From positions 1 to 27,798 of the forward strand of contig JBAXLO010000039.1 of NCBI GenBank assembly GCA_037134755.1: a stretch of 27,798 nucleotides of DNA, in the 5' to 3' direction. The position numbers were made by a program, and so were the translations under genes. Below the pieces are notes generated by a model. It had not been told where the DNA came from, did no database searches, and saw only the letters and a list, made by a program, of their open reading frames with translations. Shown here piece by piece: positions 8,624 to 15,991 of the stretch (position 1 is the first letter of the stretch; the number at the start of each line of letters is the position of its first letter). Source of the DNA: JBAXLO01 sp037134755. Lineage in GTDB: Bacteria > Bacteroidota > Bacteroidia > Bacteroidales > JACABE01.

Positions 8624-9382
8624 TTAATAACCTGTAAGCAGCAAACCTCTAGCTCCTTTAATACCACATTTTTGGTATTGATTATATGTTTGAGCTGCTT
8701 TTTCTCTAGTCTTATCCGGAGTATCTTTTAGTATCCACGAATCAATTATAGTATCCAGAGTATAAGCTTCAGGGCACATCAGATTTGATGTCCATATAAG
8801 TGGATAAGCCCCTGAACTTTTTATTTGTTTGGCAAAAAAGTTCTTGCTTGCACATGCTAATATCACAACTTCTCTTTTCTGATTATCAGCTTTCGCTGGA
8901 TATGTATCCAATGTAAAATCCATTAATCCATCATGCCCTACATAGCATATCAAATTGCTGTTTCCACCTGCATTTATCTTTAACGAATCCACATTTATCA
9001 GATACTTATCTTTACCCGAAGCATAGTTTAAGAAATCAATTATAGTTTGCTTTATCATTTTACCATTGTAAGCATCTGCAACCAAATATACAGCTGAGGT
9101 TTTATGTTTAAAGATGATCCTTTCGTAGATATATTTTGTAGGGTTATTTATTTGTTTGATAAGTTTCCAATCCGATTGTTTTTTCATAAATGTTTTAACA
9201 CCAAAACCACAACCCCAATAAAGATTATTTGCAGGATCTTGTCCATTACCTATTCTTTTGGGAACAGGCACAATACCCTGATTAACATTATCGCAAAGCG
9301 CAACCAAAACATGTATATATCTTGTTTGATTAAAGCCTTGCATGGATGCAAACATTACTATAATGATAAATATATTTCGCAT
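8624..9382 (-). CDS. Secreted protein with caspase-like (clan CD) His/Cys motifs
   Basis: The 252-residue protein has a short signal peptide (residues 1-20, MRNIFIIIVMFASMQG..). I recognise a family-like pattern: an early conserved block (DNVNQGIVPVPKRIGNGQDP, then NNLYWGCGFG), then LICYVGHDGLMDF (His150) and REVVILACASKNFF (Cys177). A hydrophobic strand ending in a His near a Gly, then a second hydrophobic strand ending in Ala-Cys, is the hallmark of clan CD cysteine peptidases (caspase, gingipain, legumain, CHAT). Here the His is followed by Asp-Gly rather than Gly, so activity is uncertain. Peptidase-like fold is an inference from motif spacing. The gene stands alone, with no strong promoter motif and a 42-bp repeat array upstream. 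Confidence 0.6.
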   Translation of the reverse strand: MRNIFIIIVMFASMQGFNQTRYIHVLVALCDNVNQGIVPVPKRIGNGQDPANNLYWGCGFGVKTFMKKQSDWKLIKQINNPTKYIYERIIFKHKTSAVYLVADAYNGKMIKQTIIDFLNYASGKDKYLINVDSLKINAGGNSNLICYVGHDGLMDFTLDTYPAKADNQKREVVILACASKNFFAKQIKSSGAYPLIWTSNLMCPEAYTLDTIIDSWILKDTPDKTREKAAQTYNQYQKCGIKGARGLLLTGY

Positions 9383-9621
9383 AGATTACTTAACGTTCTT
9401 ATACACTTTAATATTTTATCATACCAAAACAAAAAAAAGAAAATACACCTTAAAATATACCTAATATTTCATTCCATGCTATCATTTGATGAATTTTGAT
9501 TGATTATTGGCAATAAAAAAGCAGCCTCATAACAAACGGCGTGCCAAAGTTGATTTTTTGATCATTTTATAATTAATACAATAATAGCTTGTTGCGAAGT
9601 AAAAAAAGCTTTTTCAAATTC

Positions 9622-9900
9622 GCAATGCCTTGGTCGAAATTTGGACTAGGGCATTGAGAGGTCGCAATGCCCTAGTCTGAAAATGAACCATGACATTGAG
9701 AGCTCACAATGCCCTAGTCTGAAAATGAACCACGACATTGAGAGGTCGCAATGCCCTAGTCGAAAAATGAACTATGACATTGAGAGGTCGCAATGCCATA
9801 GTCGAAAAATGAACTACGACATTGAGAGGTCGCAATGCCCTAGTTGGAATTTCAAACATGGTATTTACAAATTGAAAAGCCATAGTTGATATTTCATAAA
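9622..9900. repeat. 42-bp tandem minisatellite forming five hairpins
   Basis: Copies start at 9622, 9664, 9706, 9748, 9790 and 9832, exactly 42 bp apart, with a decayed seventh copy aligned at about 9874. Each unit junction forms a hairpin whose 8-base loop (AGAGGTCG in four of five) starts at 9657, 9699, 9741, 9783 and 9825. The first hairpin has a perfect 13-bp stem (GACTAGGGCATTG with CAATGCCCTAGTC). Later stems keep the inner CATTG/CAATG and vary outside. The remainder of the 9383-10120 gap is AT-rich with no supportable gene; a small dyad (CTTATTCT / AGAATAAG) lies at 9965-9987. Open frames through the array exist only because 42 is divisible by three. Confidence 0.92.
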
Positions 9901-10120
9901 CTAAATATCTTTTTAAAGGAATCCATTTTGGTTTTTCAACCATAGGTTTTCTTTCAAGCGGAAGCTTATTCTGTTTTTAAGAATAAGTATTTATTAAGAT
10001 AGAAAGCTATTTTTAGAAACTAGATATGTTTTAGGCAGACAAATGTGTCCTAATCCAAATTAAGACCATGTAAGATATTATCTAAAATACGTTTTTCTAA
10101 ATTAGAAGTTCGTAATTGCT

Positions 10121-10861
10121 TTACAGAACTTCTTTCAATCGTTTATAACCTGCCTTACTTGCTCTTATCTTAGCACCATTCGTCATTATCACCATATATG
10201 ATTCCTTTTCGTAAAGCTGTATTTTATCTATTTGTGTGATATTTGCGATATAACTTCTGTGTATCCGTATAAATTTATTCTTATCGAGTTGCTCTTCTAA
10301 TGTCTTCATGGTTTTTTCTTTCAGATGTTCTTCATCTTTAGTATAAACCATCACATAATCATCCTGAGCTTCTATATAATAAATATCATCGACAGGTATC
10401 ACTACAATTTTATCACGTTCTTTAACCATAATGCGCTCGATGCTTTTATTTGTGTTAATAAAATCATTGAGTTGATTTATTTGCTTTAAAGGAATACCCT
10501 CTTTTTTATTCTTTCTCTCTATAGCCCTGTCAATTGCCTGATTTAATCTATCTTTAGAGAAAGGCTTTAATAAGTAATCCACTGCATTCAACTCAAAAGC
10601 TTTTATAGCAAACTCATCAAACGCAGTAGTAAATATAATCTGAGGATGATTGTTGCCAAGTAACTCCAACATTTCGAAGCCAGTAAGTTTGGGCATTTGT
10701 ATATCAAGAAATATTAAATCGGGTTTCAATTCATTAATTAATTTCATACCTTCGAAACCATCTTTAGCTTCTCCCACTATCTCAATATCATCCCTTTCGG
10801 ATACAAAACTCCTTATAATTATTCTTCCCGGTTCTTCGTCTTCAATTATTATTGTTCTCAT
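10121..10861 (-). CDS. LytTR-family response regulator
   Basis: The 246-residue protein has an N-terminal receiver domain (1-120) with acidic residues Glu7/Asp8, phospho-acceptor Asp53 in FLDIQMP, Thr78/Thr79 and Lys99 in LLKPF. It is followed by a LytTR DNA-binding domain (about 140-246, with DIYYIEAQDDYVMVY and FIRIHRSYIAN). Its ATG overlaps the stop of the upstream kinase gene by four bases (ATGA), so translation is coupled and the two form a pair. LytTR regulators bind paired 9-bp direct repeats, and candidate sites are seen at 235-266 and 12712-12741. An 8-bp dyad (AGAAGTTC / GAACTTCT, 10104-10133) spans the gene end but lacks a clear T-tract. Confidence 0.95.
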   Translation of the reverse strand: MRTIIIEDEEPGRIIIRSFVSERDDIEIVGEAKDGFEGMKLINELKPDLIFLDIQMPKLTGFEMLELLGNNHPQIIFTTAFDEFAIKAFELNAVDYLLKPFSKDRLNQAIDRAIERKNKKEGIPLKQINQLNDFINTNKSIERIMVKERDKIVVIPVDDIYYIEAQDDYVMVYTKDEEHLKEKTMKTLEEQLDKNKFIRIHRSYIANITQIDKIQLYEKESYMVIMTNGAKIRASKAGYKRLKEVL

Positions 10862-11904
10862 TGTTGTGGAATATTTATTGTGACTTCAAAATAATTATCT
10901 ATATCATTAATCTTCATCAAATCATTATTATTATAGAGCAATAGCAAGCGTTTGCTTATATTACTGAGCCCTGTTCCTGTGCCTTTTTTATTAACAACAT
11001 TCTTATCATAATCATTACCTATTATAATAGTTAACGTCTTATTATCACTAATCTTACTTTGAAGATTGATTTTAACTTCTTCAGTTGAGTTATACACTCC
11101 ATGTTTTATAGCATTCTCAACCAAAGGTTGTAATACCATAACAGGAAGTTTCATATCTTTAGTAGCTTCATCAATATCTTCATTAAATTTTAACCGCATC
11201 CCAAAACGTATCTTTTCAATCTCAAGATATTGTTGCAAATGATACAGTTCTTGTTCTAGGGTAGTCTGTTTTTCGTCGCCCTGCTTCAATGAATACCGCA
11301 TAAACTCCGAAAGCTTAATAATAATGTCTTGAGCTAATCCAGGATTGGTAATAGTTAACGAGCTAATAGAGTTTAAGCTATTGAACAAAAAGTGTGGATT
11401 AATTTGTGATCTTAAAGCATTAAGTCGGCTTTCCTGCAAAAGATTATCCAATAAAGCCTTTTGTTTGATTTGTGTTTGAATGTCTTCGTAATACACAATC
11501 AAATAATAAATCATAACAATAATACTGAAGTAAATAACCCCTGTTAACACCCTCCACGGAAGTGAATGTATTAAGAAGCTATGATAACTAATAGTTGTGA
11601 TAAGATTAAGAATGAAATAATCCAGCAACAACCAGAACGTGATAACAGTAATTCCTGTTAATGAATGATTGATGAGTTTATCGTAAAGCGTATTGTGATT
11701 ATCTATTCCATATTGCAGCGCATACCATACTCCAATGCTGAACAAAAAGAAAAGCAAATTGCTTACCACACTATCATAAATAGATAAGTTTAGTGTTAAG
11801 CCAATTAACTTCCATAAAACCATAATATGGATACTACTTACTAGTATCCATATTATGAAATAAATTATTAAAGTCTTTGCATTTTTAAGGAGGGGATGCA
11901 GCAT
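10858..11904 (-). CDS. LytS/YehU-type membrane sensor histidine kinase
   Basis: The 348-residue protein has four predicted membrane helices (about 11-31, 46-65, 82-106 and 118-138) with almost no extracytoplasmic domain. A short coiled region leads to the His_kinase (LytS-type) domain with the phospho-acceptor in SQINPHFLFN (His171). The ATPase part has an N-box (QPLVENAIKHG, Asn264) and a G-box (GTGTGLSNISKRL, about 308-320). The minimal sensor suggests intramembrane sensing or a signal from a partner protein. The LiaF-like protein encoded 13 bases upstream is the obvious candidate. Its cognate regulator follows with a 4-base overlap. Confidence 0.95.
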   Translation of the reverse strand: MLHPLLKNAKTLIIYFIIWILVSSIHIMVLWKLIGLTLNLSIYDSVVSNLLFFLFSIGVWYALQYGIDNHNTLYDKLINHSLTGITVITFWLLLDYFILNLITTISYHSFLIHSLPWRVLTGVIYFSIIVMIYYLIVYYEDIQTQIKQKALLDNLLQESRLNALRSQINPHFLFNSLNSISSLTITNPGLAQDIIIKLSEFMRYSLKQGDEKQTTLEQELYHLQQYLEIEKIRFGMRLKFNEDIDEATKDMKLPVMVLQPLVENAIKHGVYNSTEEVKINLQSKISDNKTLTIIIGNDYDKNVVNKKGTGTGLSNISKRLLLLYNNNDLMKINDIDNYFEVTINIPQQ

Positions 11905-11917
11905 ACACAGTTATGTA

Positions 11918-12646
11918 TTATTTTTTAGCACTTTTAATTTCTCCACCACCAAAAGCTGCAACTCCTTTAATAACTAAAGTTTTATTAGTATTAACAGGTA
12001 CATTTATCATATACCTTTTGTCAGAAAAGCCACCCAAAGCAGAAATTACTTCTATCCTAACATTCCAATCAGAAGGAATTCTTAATTCAACACCTCCAAA
12101 AACACAAATTACTTCCAGATAATTTATGCCATCAGCTAAAACAGCATTAGTTAAATCTATCTTTGAACCACCAAAAACAGTAACTATCTCACCACCTTTA
12201 AAATCTTGAGAAGTTACAATACGTTCTCCTCCACTGAAAATTAAGATTTGCTCAATATAATCTTCACCACCATTATTAATAGTATAAGCATGACGATGTA
12301 CGTGATGACGACCTCTCTTGAAAATTATTAAAACACCTCCAAGTATAAGCAATGAAGGCCAAAAGATTTCATGAAAGTTAATTGGAAGGTTGAAAAACTC
12401 AGGAGCTAAATAAGCAGCACCAATGATGATTAGAATAATGCCGGGGACTCTTTTATGATTGGCAACCCAAGTAAGACCAATGGCAATAAGAAGCATTTGC
12501 CACGAAAAGATAATATCAGAAACAAAAGGTGAAAGAATACCTATGTTTTTTAAGATAAACAATATACCGGCAGCTACTAGCAATAGCCCTAAGATTAAAT
12601 GTTTTGATTTATGATTTTTATCATCACAATGATTATGTGTTTTCAT
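11918..12646 (-). CDS. LiaF-like membrane protein of the LytST-type operon
   Basis: The 242-residue protein starts with a His/Asp/Cys-rich leader (MKTHNHCDDKNHK), then four helices at about 16-33, 46-62, 68-84 and 93-110. A short His-rich linker (RGRHHVHRH) is followed by a beta-helical C-terminal domain with repeated FGG turns (TVFGGSKIDL, CVFGGVELRIP, ALGGF, AAFGGGE), as in LiaF/DUF2154 proteins. In Gram-positive LiaFSR systems LiaF restrains the kinase and responds to envelope stress. The same arrangement (membrane protein, kinase, regulator) here suggests an envelope-sensing module, by analogy only. The two His-rich stretches could bind metal. It is the first gene of the three-gene minus-strand operon. 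Confidence 0.85.
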   Translation of the reverse strand: MKTHNHCDDKNHKSKHLILGLLLVAAGILFILKNIGILSPFVSDIIFSWQMLLIAIGLTWVANHKRVPGIILIIIGAAYLAPEFFNLPINFHEIFWPSLLILGGVLIIFKRGRHHVHRHAYTINNGGEDYIEQILIFSGGERIVTSQDFKGGEIVTVFGGSKIDLTNAVLADGINYLEVICVFGGVELRIPSDWNVRIEVISALGGFSDKRYMINVPVNTNKTLVIKGVAAFGGGEIKSAKK

Positions 12647-12672
12647 TTTATTAGTATTAATTTTTAATGGTG

Positions 12673-12680
12673 CAAAATTA
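12673..12680 (-). promoter_or_regulatory. -7 promoter element of the LiaF-like/kinase/regulator operon
   Basis: On the minus strand this reads TAATTTTG followed by CA, a full match to TAnnTTTG, 26 bases before the ATG at 12646. A -33 motif at the canonical distance is not apparent, which would fit an activator-dependent promoter. Confidence 0.55.
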
Positions 12681-12711
12681 CATTAGTTTTATACACTAGC
12701 GTTAATACAAA

Positions 12712-12741
12712 TCGGTTAACTAGTTAGATTTGTCGGTAAAA
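12712..12741. promoter_or_regulatory. Weak LytTR-like direct repeat in a divergent promoter region
   Basis: TCGGTTAAC (12712-12720) and TCGGTAAAA (12733-12741) are 21 bp apart with a 12-bp spacer, the same geometry as the pair at 235-266. The first shares the GTTAAC core with that site. The second copy is degenerate, and other GTTA words nearby (12701, 12723) make the register ambiguous. The location between the LytTR operon and the HPt gene would suit autoregulation. Confidence 0.35.
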
Positions 12742-12763
12742 TAATTAATTTTTATTAATTTTG
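12729..12763 (+). promoter_or_regulatory. Promoter of the HPt gene
   Basis: TTTG (12729-12732) and TAATTTTG (12756-12763) match the Bacteroidota -33 and -7 elements, with a 23-base spacer that is slightly longer than usual. The -7 box lies 52 bases before the ATG at 12816. Confidence 0.5.
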
Positions 12764-12815
12764 TCATTTGAAATAAATACTGTACTTTTACAGAGCGAAA
12801 TAAACAAGCATTAAA

Positions 12816-13166
12816 ATGGCAAATTTAATAAATAAAGAAACATTATTTGAGACATATAGTGATTATGGTAACGAATTTATTATAGATATAATTGATATAT
12901 TTCTTAATGAATATGAAGAAAAGATTAATTTTATCGAAGAAGGAATTAAAAATAAAGATGCAGAGAAAGTGCACTTCTGGTCACATAAACTCAAAGGATC
13001 GATTAAAGCATTCTTTGCTCCCGAACCTGCCGAAATAGCTTATACTATCGAAAAACTAAGTACAGCAGGAATATTTGAAGGTGTTGAGGAATTATTTATT
13101 AAGCTTAAAGAAGAATGTATTCTTTTTATAGATGAACTTCTTGAGCTTAAAGATGAATTAAAGTAG
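12816..13166 (+). CDS. Stand-alone HPt (histidine phosphotransfer) protein
   Basis: The 116-residue, all-alpha protein carries the HPt signature HFWSHKLKGSIKAF with phospho-acceptor His57, followed by a helix pair and a Glu-rich C-terminus. The length matches a single HPt domain with no kinase or receiver attached. HPt proteins shuttle phosphate between a hybrid kinase receiver and a final response regulator. No hybrid kinase is encoded nearby. The gene is divergent from the LiaF-like/LytS/LytTR operon, whose kinase does not normally need an HPt, so whether they are linked is unclear. It ends 3 bases before the convergent TPR gene. Confidence 0.9.
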   Translation: MANLINKETLFETYSDYGNEFIIDIIDIFLNEYEEKINFIEEGIKNKDAEKVHFWSHKLKGSIKAFFAPEPAEIAYTIEKLSTAGIFEGVEELFIKLKEECILFIDELLELKDELK

Positions 13167-13169
13167 ATG

Positions 13170-14171
13170 TTATCTAACTTTATCAAGCCTGTTTAAACCA
13201 TCAATAGCTAATTGAAAGTTCGTTTTTAATTCAGTAGCTGTTTTAAAATCTTTTTTAGCCTTGGTATATTCTTTGATCATTTCATAAGAAAGCCCTCTAT
13301 TATAATATGCTTCGTAATAAGAACTATCAGAGGTAATAGCATCAGAGAAATTCTTGATTGCAAGATCATATTTATTTAAATGTATCAAATAAATATACCC
13401 TGAATTAAAATAAGCTTCTTTATATTTAGGATTTATTTGAATAATGTTGTCATAAGATTTTAAAGCAGCATCATACTTATCGGTTTCCTGATAATACATA
13501 CCCAAAGCATAATGAGCTTCAATACTTTTAGGTTTTAAATTGATAGCACTATTAAAGAAATCTATAGCATTTTTACTTTTTCTTATCGAAAACAATAAGC
13601 CCAGCTGCATATACGCATCAAAATACTCAGGGTTAACTTCTACAGTCTTCATATAATATTTCACAGCACTGGTAGTGTCTCCTGATTCTTTATAAGTTAA
13701 ACCTTTTACAAAATAAGCTTTTGCTTTTAAATTATCAATTTCTATTGCTTTATCAGCAAATTTATGTACGTCTTCATACTTCTTTAGGTAAAGATTTAAC
13801 TCAGCTAATTTAACTAAGGCTTCAGTACTTTGCGGATCAAGTGCCAATGCTTTATTAAGAGCATCATTACAATTTTCCACTTTTGTCATTGCTAAATAAA
13901 TATCTGAAAGAGTAATATATAATTCAGATTTCTTAGGATTTAGCTGAATTGCTTTATTGATATCTTCCAAAGCATTGTTAATTTGATTTGCATTTAGATA
14001 TGCTTTAGCCCTAAGATTATACAAAGTAGGGTTGTTAGGATCAGCATTAATCTTTTCAGTCATTGCTGCGATAGGATCAACCTGCACATTTTTATTGTCA
14101 TTCTTAGGATGACAGTTAACAAATAGAATTGTAATTGTAATAAATATTAACAGCTTGAAATTATTCTTCAT
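13170..14171 (-). CDS. TPR-repeat lipoprotein
   Basis: I place the start at the ATG at 14171 (333 residues). An upstream in-frame TTG at 14228 would put 19 basic residues before the signal peptide and would coincide with the promoter box. The N-terminus MKNNFKLLIFITITILFVNC is a lipoprotein signal with Cys20 as the likely lipidated residue. After a short linker come about eight tetratricopeptide repeats (residues 35-325), seen as recurring A-x-x-x-G-x-x-Y ... A...Y.KAI.LNP patterns. Such proteins act as protein-interaction scaffolds in the periplasm or outer membrane; the partner is unknown. A perfect -7 box is at 14218-14225, and the recA terminator lies just upstream. Confidence 0.88.
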   Translation of the reverse strand: MKNNFKLLIFITITILFVNCHPKNDNKNVQVDPIAAMTEKINADPNNPTLYNLRAKAYLNANQINNALEDINKAIQLNPKKSELYITLSDIYLAMTKVENCNDALNKALALDPQSTEALVKLAELNLYLKKYEDVHKFADKAIEIDNLKAKAYFVKGLTYKESGDTTSAVKYYMKTVEVNPEYFDAYMQLGLLFSIRKSKNAIDFFNSAINLKPKSIEAHYALGMYYQETDKYDAALKSYDNIIQINPKYKEAYFNSGYIYLIHLNKYDLAIKNFSDAITSDSSYYEAYYNRGLSYEMIKEYTKAKKDFKTATELKTNFQLAIDGLNRLDKVR

Positions 14172-14217
14172 TTTTAGTATTAATTTGAGATAATGATAAA
14201 ATCTTTTTATTATTCTG

Positions 14218-14225
14218 CAAAAGTA
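14218..14225 (-). promoter_or_regulatory. -7 promoter element of the TPR lipoprotein gene
   Basis: On the minus strand this reads TACTTTTG followed by CA, 46 bases before the ATG at 14171. It supports the shorter start, since the alternative TTG at 14228 lies upstream of the expected transcription start. Confidence 0.55.
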
Positions 14226-14245
14226 CAAACTTTAAATACAATAAT

Positions 14246-14284
14246 TAAAAAAATCGCAAAGGTATTTACAACCTTTGCGATTTT
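14246..14284 (-). terminator. Rho-independent terminator of bcp-recA
   Basis: A perfect 14-bp stem (14250-14263 with 14271-14284) and 7-base loop are followed on the minus strand by a run of T residues (A-run at 14247-14253 on the plus strand). It lies 30 bases beyond the recA stop. Confidence 0.9.
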
Positions 14285-14313
14285 AATGTATTATGAAATA
14301 GGAACAATATTAT

Positions 14314-15333
14314 TTAGATTGCTTTAGTAAGTAATTCTCTAATCTTTCCTTCTAATTCGTCAGCTAATTCAAGATTGTCTAACAATAATTGTTTAACACC
14401 ATCTCTCCCTTGACCTAATTTAGTTTCGCCATAACTAAACCATGAGCCACTTTTCTTTATTACATTTAAGATTACACCAAGATCAATAATTTCACCAATC
14501 TTTGAAATTCCTTCACCATATACTAAATCAAATTCAGCAATTCTAAAAGGTGGAGCTACTTTGTTCTTCACAACTTTCACCTTTACACGATTCCCACTAA
14601 TATTATCACCATCTTTTATCTGGCTTATCTTACGGATATCTAATCTTACAGAAGCATAAAACTTCAAAGCATTTCCACCGGTAGTTGTTTCAGGATTGCC
14701 AAACATTACACCAATCTTCTCACGCAATTGATTAATGAAGATGCAGCAACAATTGGTTTTGCTAATAGTAGAAGTAAGTTTACGAAGTGCTTGTGACATT
14801 AATCTTGCCTGTAAACCCATCTTGGAATCACCCATTTCACCTTCTATTTCGCTTTTAGGAGTTAGAGCGGCTACTGAGTCAATAACAATAATATCAATAG
14901 CACCCGAACGGATTAAGTTTTCAGTTATTTCTAAAGCTTGTTCACCATTGTCAGGTTGAGAAACTAATAACTCCGCAACATTCACACCTAGTTTCTTTGC
15001 ATAAGAACTATCAAAAGCATGTTCTGCATCAATAAAGGCTGCATTACCACCTAGCTTCTGGCATTCTGCAATTGCATGAATAGCTAAAGTTGTTTTACCT
15101 GATGATTCAGGTCCAAATATTTCAATAACTCTTCCTTTTGGAAGCCCACCAATTCCCAATGCACTATCAAGTCCAATTGAGCCTGTTGAAATAACTTCAA
15201 CATCTTCAATTGGAGAATCACCAAGCTTCATTATTGCACCTTTACCATAATTCTTTTCGATCTTATCTATAGTTAGCTGCAAAGCTTTCATTTTTTCACT
15301 CTTATCAGAGTTATCTGTATTTTGTTTACTCAT
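14314..15333 (-). CDS. recA: RecA recombinase
   Basis: The 339-residue RecA is of normal length. It promotes ATP-dependent strand exchange in recombinational repair and triggers LexA-type autocleavage where an SOS system exists. Visible landmarks: N-terminal KALQLTIDKIEKNYGKGAIM, Walker A GPESSGKTT (74-82), the IIVIDSVAAL Walker B strand, the L1/L2 regions including QARLMSQALRKL and INQLREKIGVMFGNPETTTGG, and the C-terminal KIG.IIDLG segment. The acidic C-terminal tail typical of E. coli RecA is short here. It lies 31 bases downstream of bcp on the same strand and has no promoter of its own that I can see, so the two are probably co-transcribed and end at the terminator at 14246-14284. Confidence 0.98.
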   Translation of the reverse strand: MSKQNTDNSDKSEKMKALQLTIDKIEKNYGKGAIMKLGDSPIEDVEVISTGSIGLDSALGIGGLPKGRVIEIFGPESSGKTTLAIHAIAECQKLGGNAAFIDAEHAFDSSYAKKLGVNVAELLVSQPDNGEQALEITENLIRSGAIDIIVIDSVAALTPKSEIEGEMGDSKMGLQARLMSQALRKLTSTISKTNCCCIFINQLREKIGVMFGNPETTTGGNALKFYASVRLDIRKISQIKDGDNISGNRVKVKVVKNKVAPPFRIAEFDLVYGEGISKIGEIIDLGVILNVIKKSGSWFSYGETKLGQGRDGVKQLLLDNLELADELEGKIRELLTKAI

Positions 15334-15364
15334 AATATTATTATTGTAAATTGATTATTTATTT

Positions 15365-15829
15365 TTATTTATGCAATTCTTCTAATATCTGATGGGTGTG
15401 ATTTTTTGTATCTACCTTTGTAAATATCTTTTGAATAATTCCTTTTTCAGAGATAACAAAAGTAATACGATGGATGCCATCATAAGATTTGCCCATAAAT
15501 TTCTTATTCCCCCAAACTCCATAATCTAATATGATCTTTTTCTCAGTGTCAGGAATTAGAGAAAAAGGTAAGTCATACTTTTCTGTAAAACTTTGATGAG
15601 ATTTTTCATTATCTGCGCTAACTCCAATTACTTTGAAACCATTTTCTATTAGTTTCTCGTGATTTTCTTTTAGATTACAAGCTTCTGCTGTACATCCGGG
15701 AGTATTATCCTTAGGATAAAAGTATAGAATTACTTTCTTTCCTTTTAATTCGCTAAGATTTATATTATTTCCGTTAGAATCTATAGCGTTAATATCTGGT
15801 GCTTTATCACCTTCTTTTAAGTGTGTCAT
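15365..15829 (-). CDS. bcp: Thioredoxin-dependent thiol peroxidase (Bcp/PrxQ)
   Basis: This 154-residue peroxiredoxin of the Bcp/PrxQ group reduces hydrogen peroxide and organic hydroperoxides using thioredoxin. The active site YPKDNTPGCTAEAC shows peroxidatic Cys46 (with Thr43 and Pro44) and the resolving cysteine five residues later (Cys51), the classic atypical 2-Cys arrangement. The thioredoxin-like core (VILYFYPKD) and the WGNKKFMGKSYDGIHRITF block are intact. Pairing with recA is a reasonable stress-defence operon. A perfect -7 promoter box at 15848-15855 precedes it. Confidence 0.96.
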   Translation of the reverse strand: MTHLKEGDKAPDINAIDSNGNNINLSELKGKKVILYFYPKDNTPGCTAEACNLKENHEKLIENGFKVIGVSADNEKSHQSFTEKYDLPFSLIPDTEKKIILDYGVWGNKKFMGKSYDGIHRITFVISEKGIIQKIFTKVDTKNHTHQILEELHK

Positions 15830-15847
15830 AGTCTATTTAATTTGTTA

Positions 15848-15855
15848 CAAATTTA
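15848..15855 (-). promoter_or_regulatory. -7 promoter element of the bcp-recA operon
   Basis: On the minus strand this reads TAAATTTG, a full TAnnTTTG match, 18 bases before the ATG at 15829. No LexA-like dyad is evident around it. Confidence 0.5.
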
Positions 15856-15927
15856 CGATAATAAATCCATTATTTTTAATAATTCTTATAAATAATAGAT
15901 TTATTTTTATTAGTGCTACTATTTACA

Positions 15928-15959
15928 ATAAAAACCCTTCCAGATTATCTGAAAGGGTC
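15928..15959 (-). terminator. Terminator of the C10 protease cassette
   Basis: The stem ACCCTTCCAGA / TCTGAAAGGGT (one mismatch, 3-base loop) is followed on the minus strand by TTTTTATT. It lies 33 bases beyond the stop of the last protease gene. Confidence 0.8.
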
Positions 15960-15991
15960 TTTATATTTTTGAAAAATGTTTCTTTTCTATT

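Noticed and set aside
9104..9499. Plus-strand 131-codon frame antisense to the caspase-like gene
   Set aside because: It is mostly antisense to a better-supported gene and shows no recognisable domain.
9683..9943. Open frames on both strands through the 42-bp array (repeating DIERSQC or RALRPLN)
   Set aside because: They exist because the period is a multiple of three; there is no signal for expression and both strands are open equally, so I treat the region as a non-coding repeat.
10104..10133. Dyad at the end of the LytTR gene as a terminator
   Set aside because: The 8-bp stem is perfect, but the loop is long and no T-tract follows on the minus strand, so I do not list it as a terminator.
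14172..14228. Earlier TTG start for the TPR lipoprotein
   Set aside because: It overlaps the -7 promoter box and spoils the lipoprotein signal; the ATG at 14171 is preferred.
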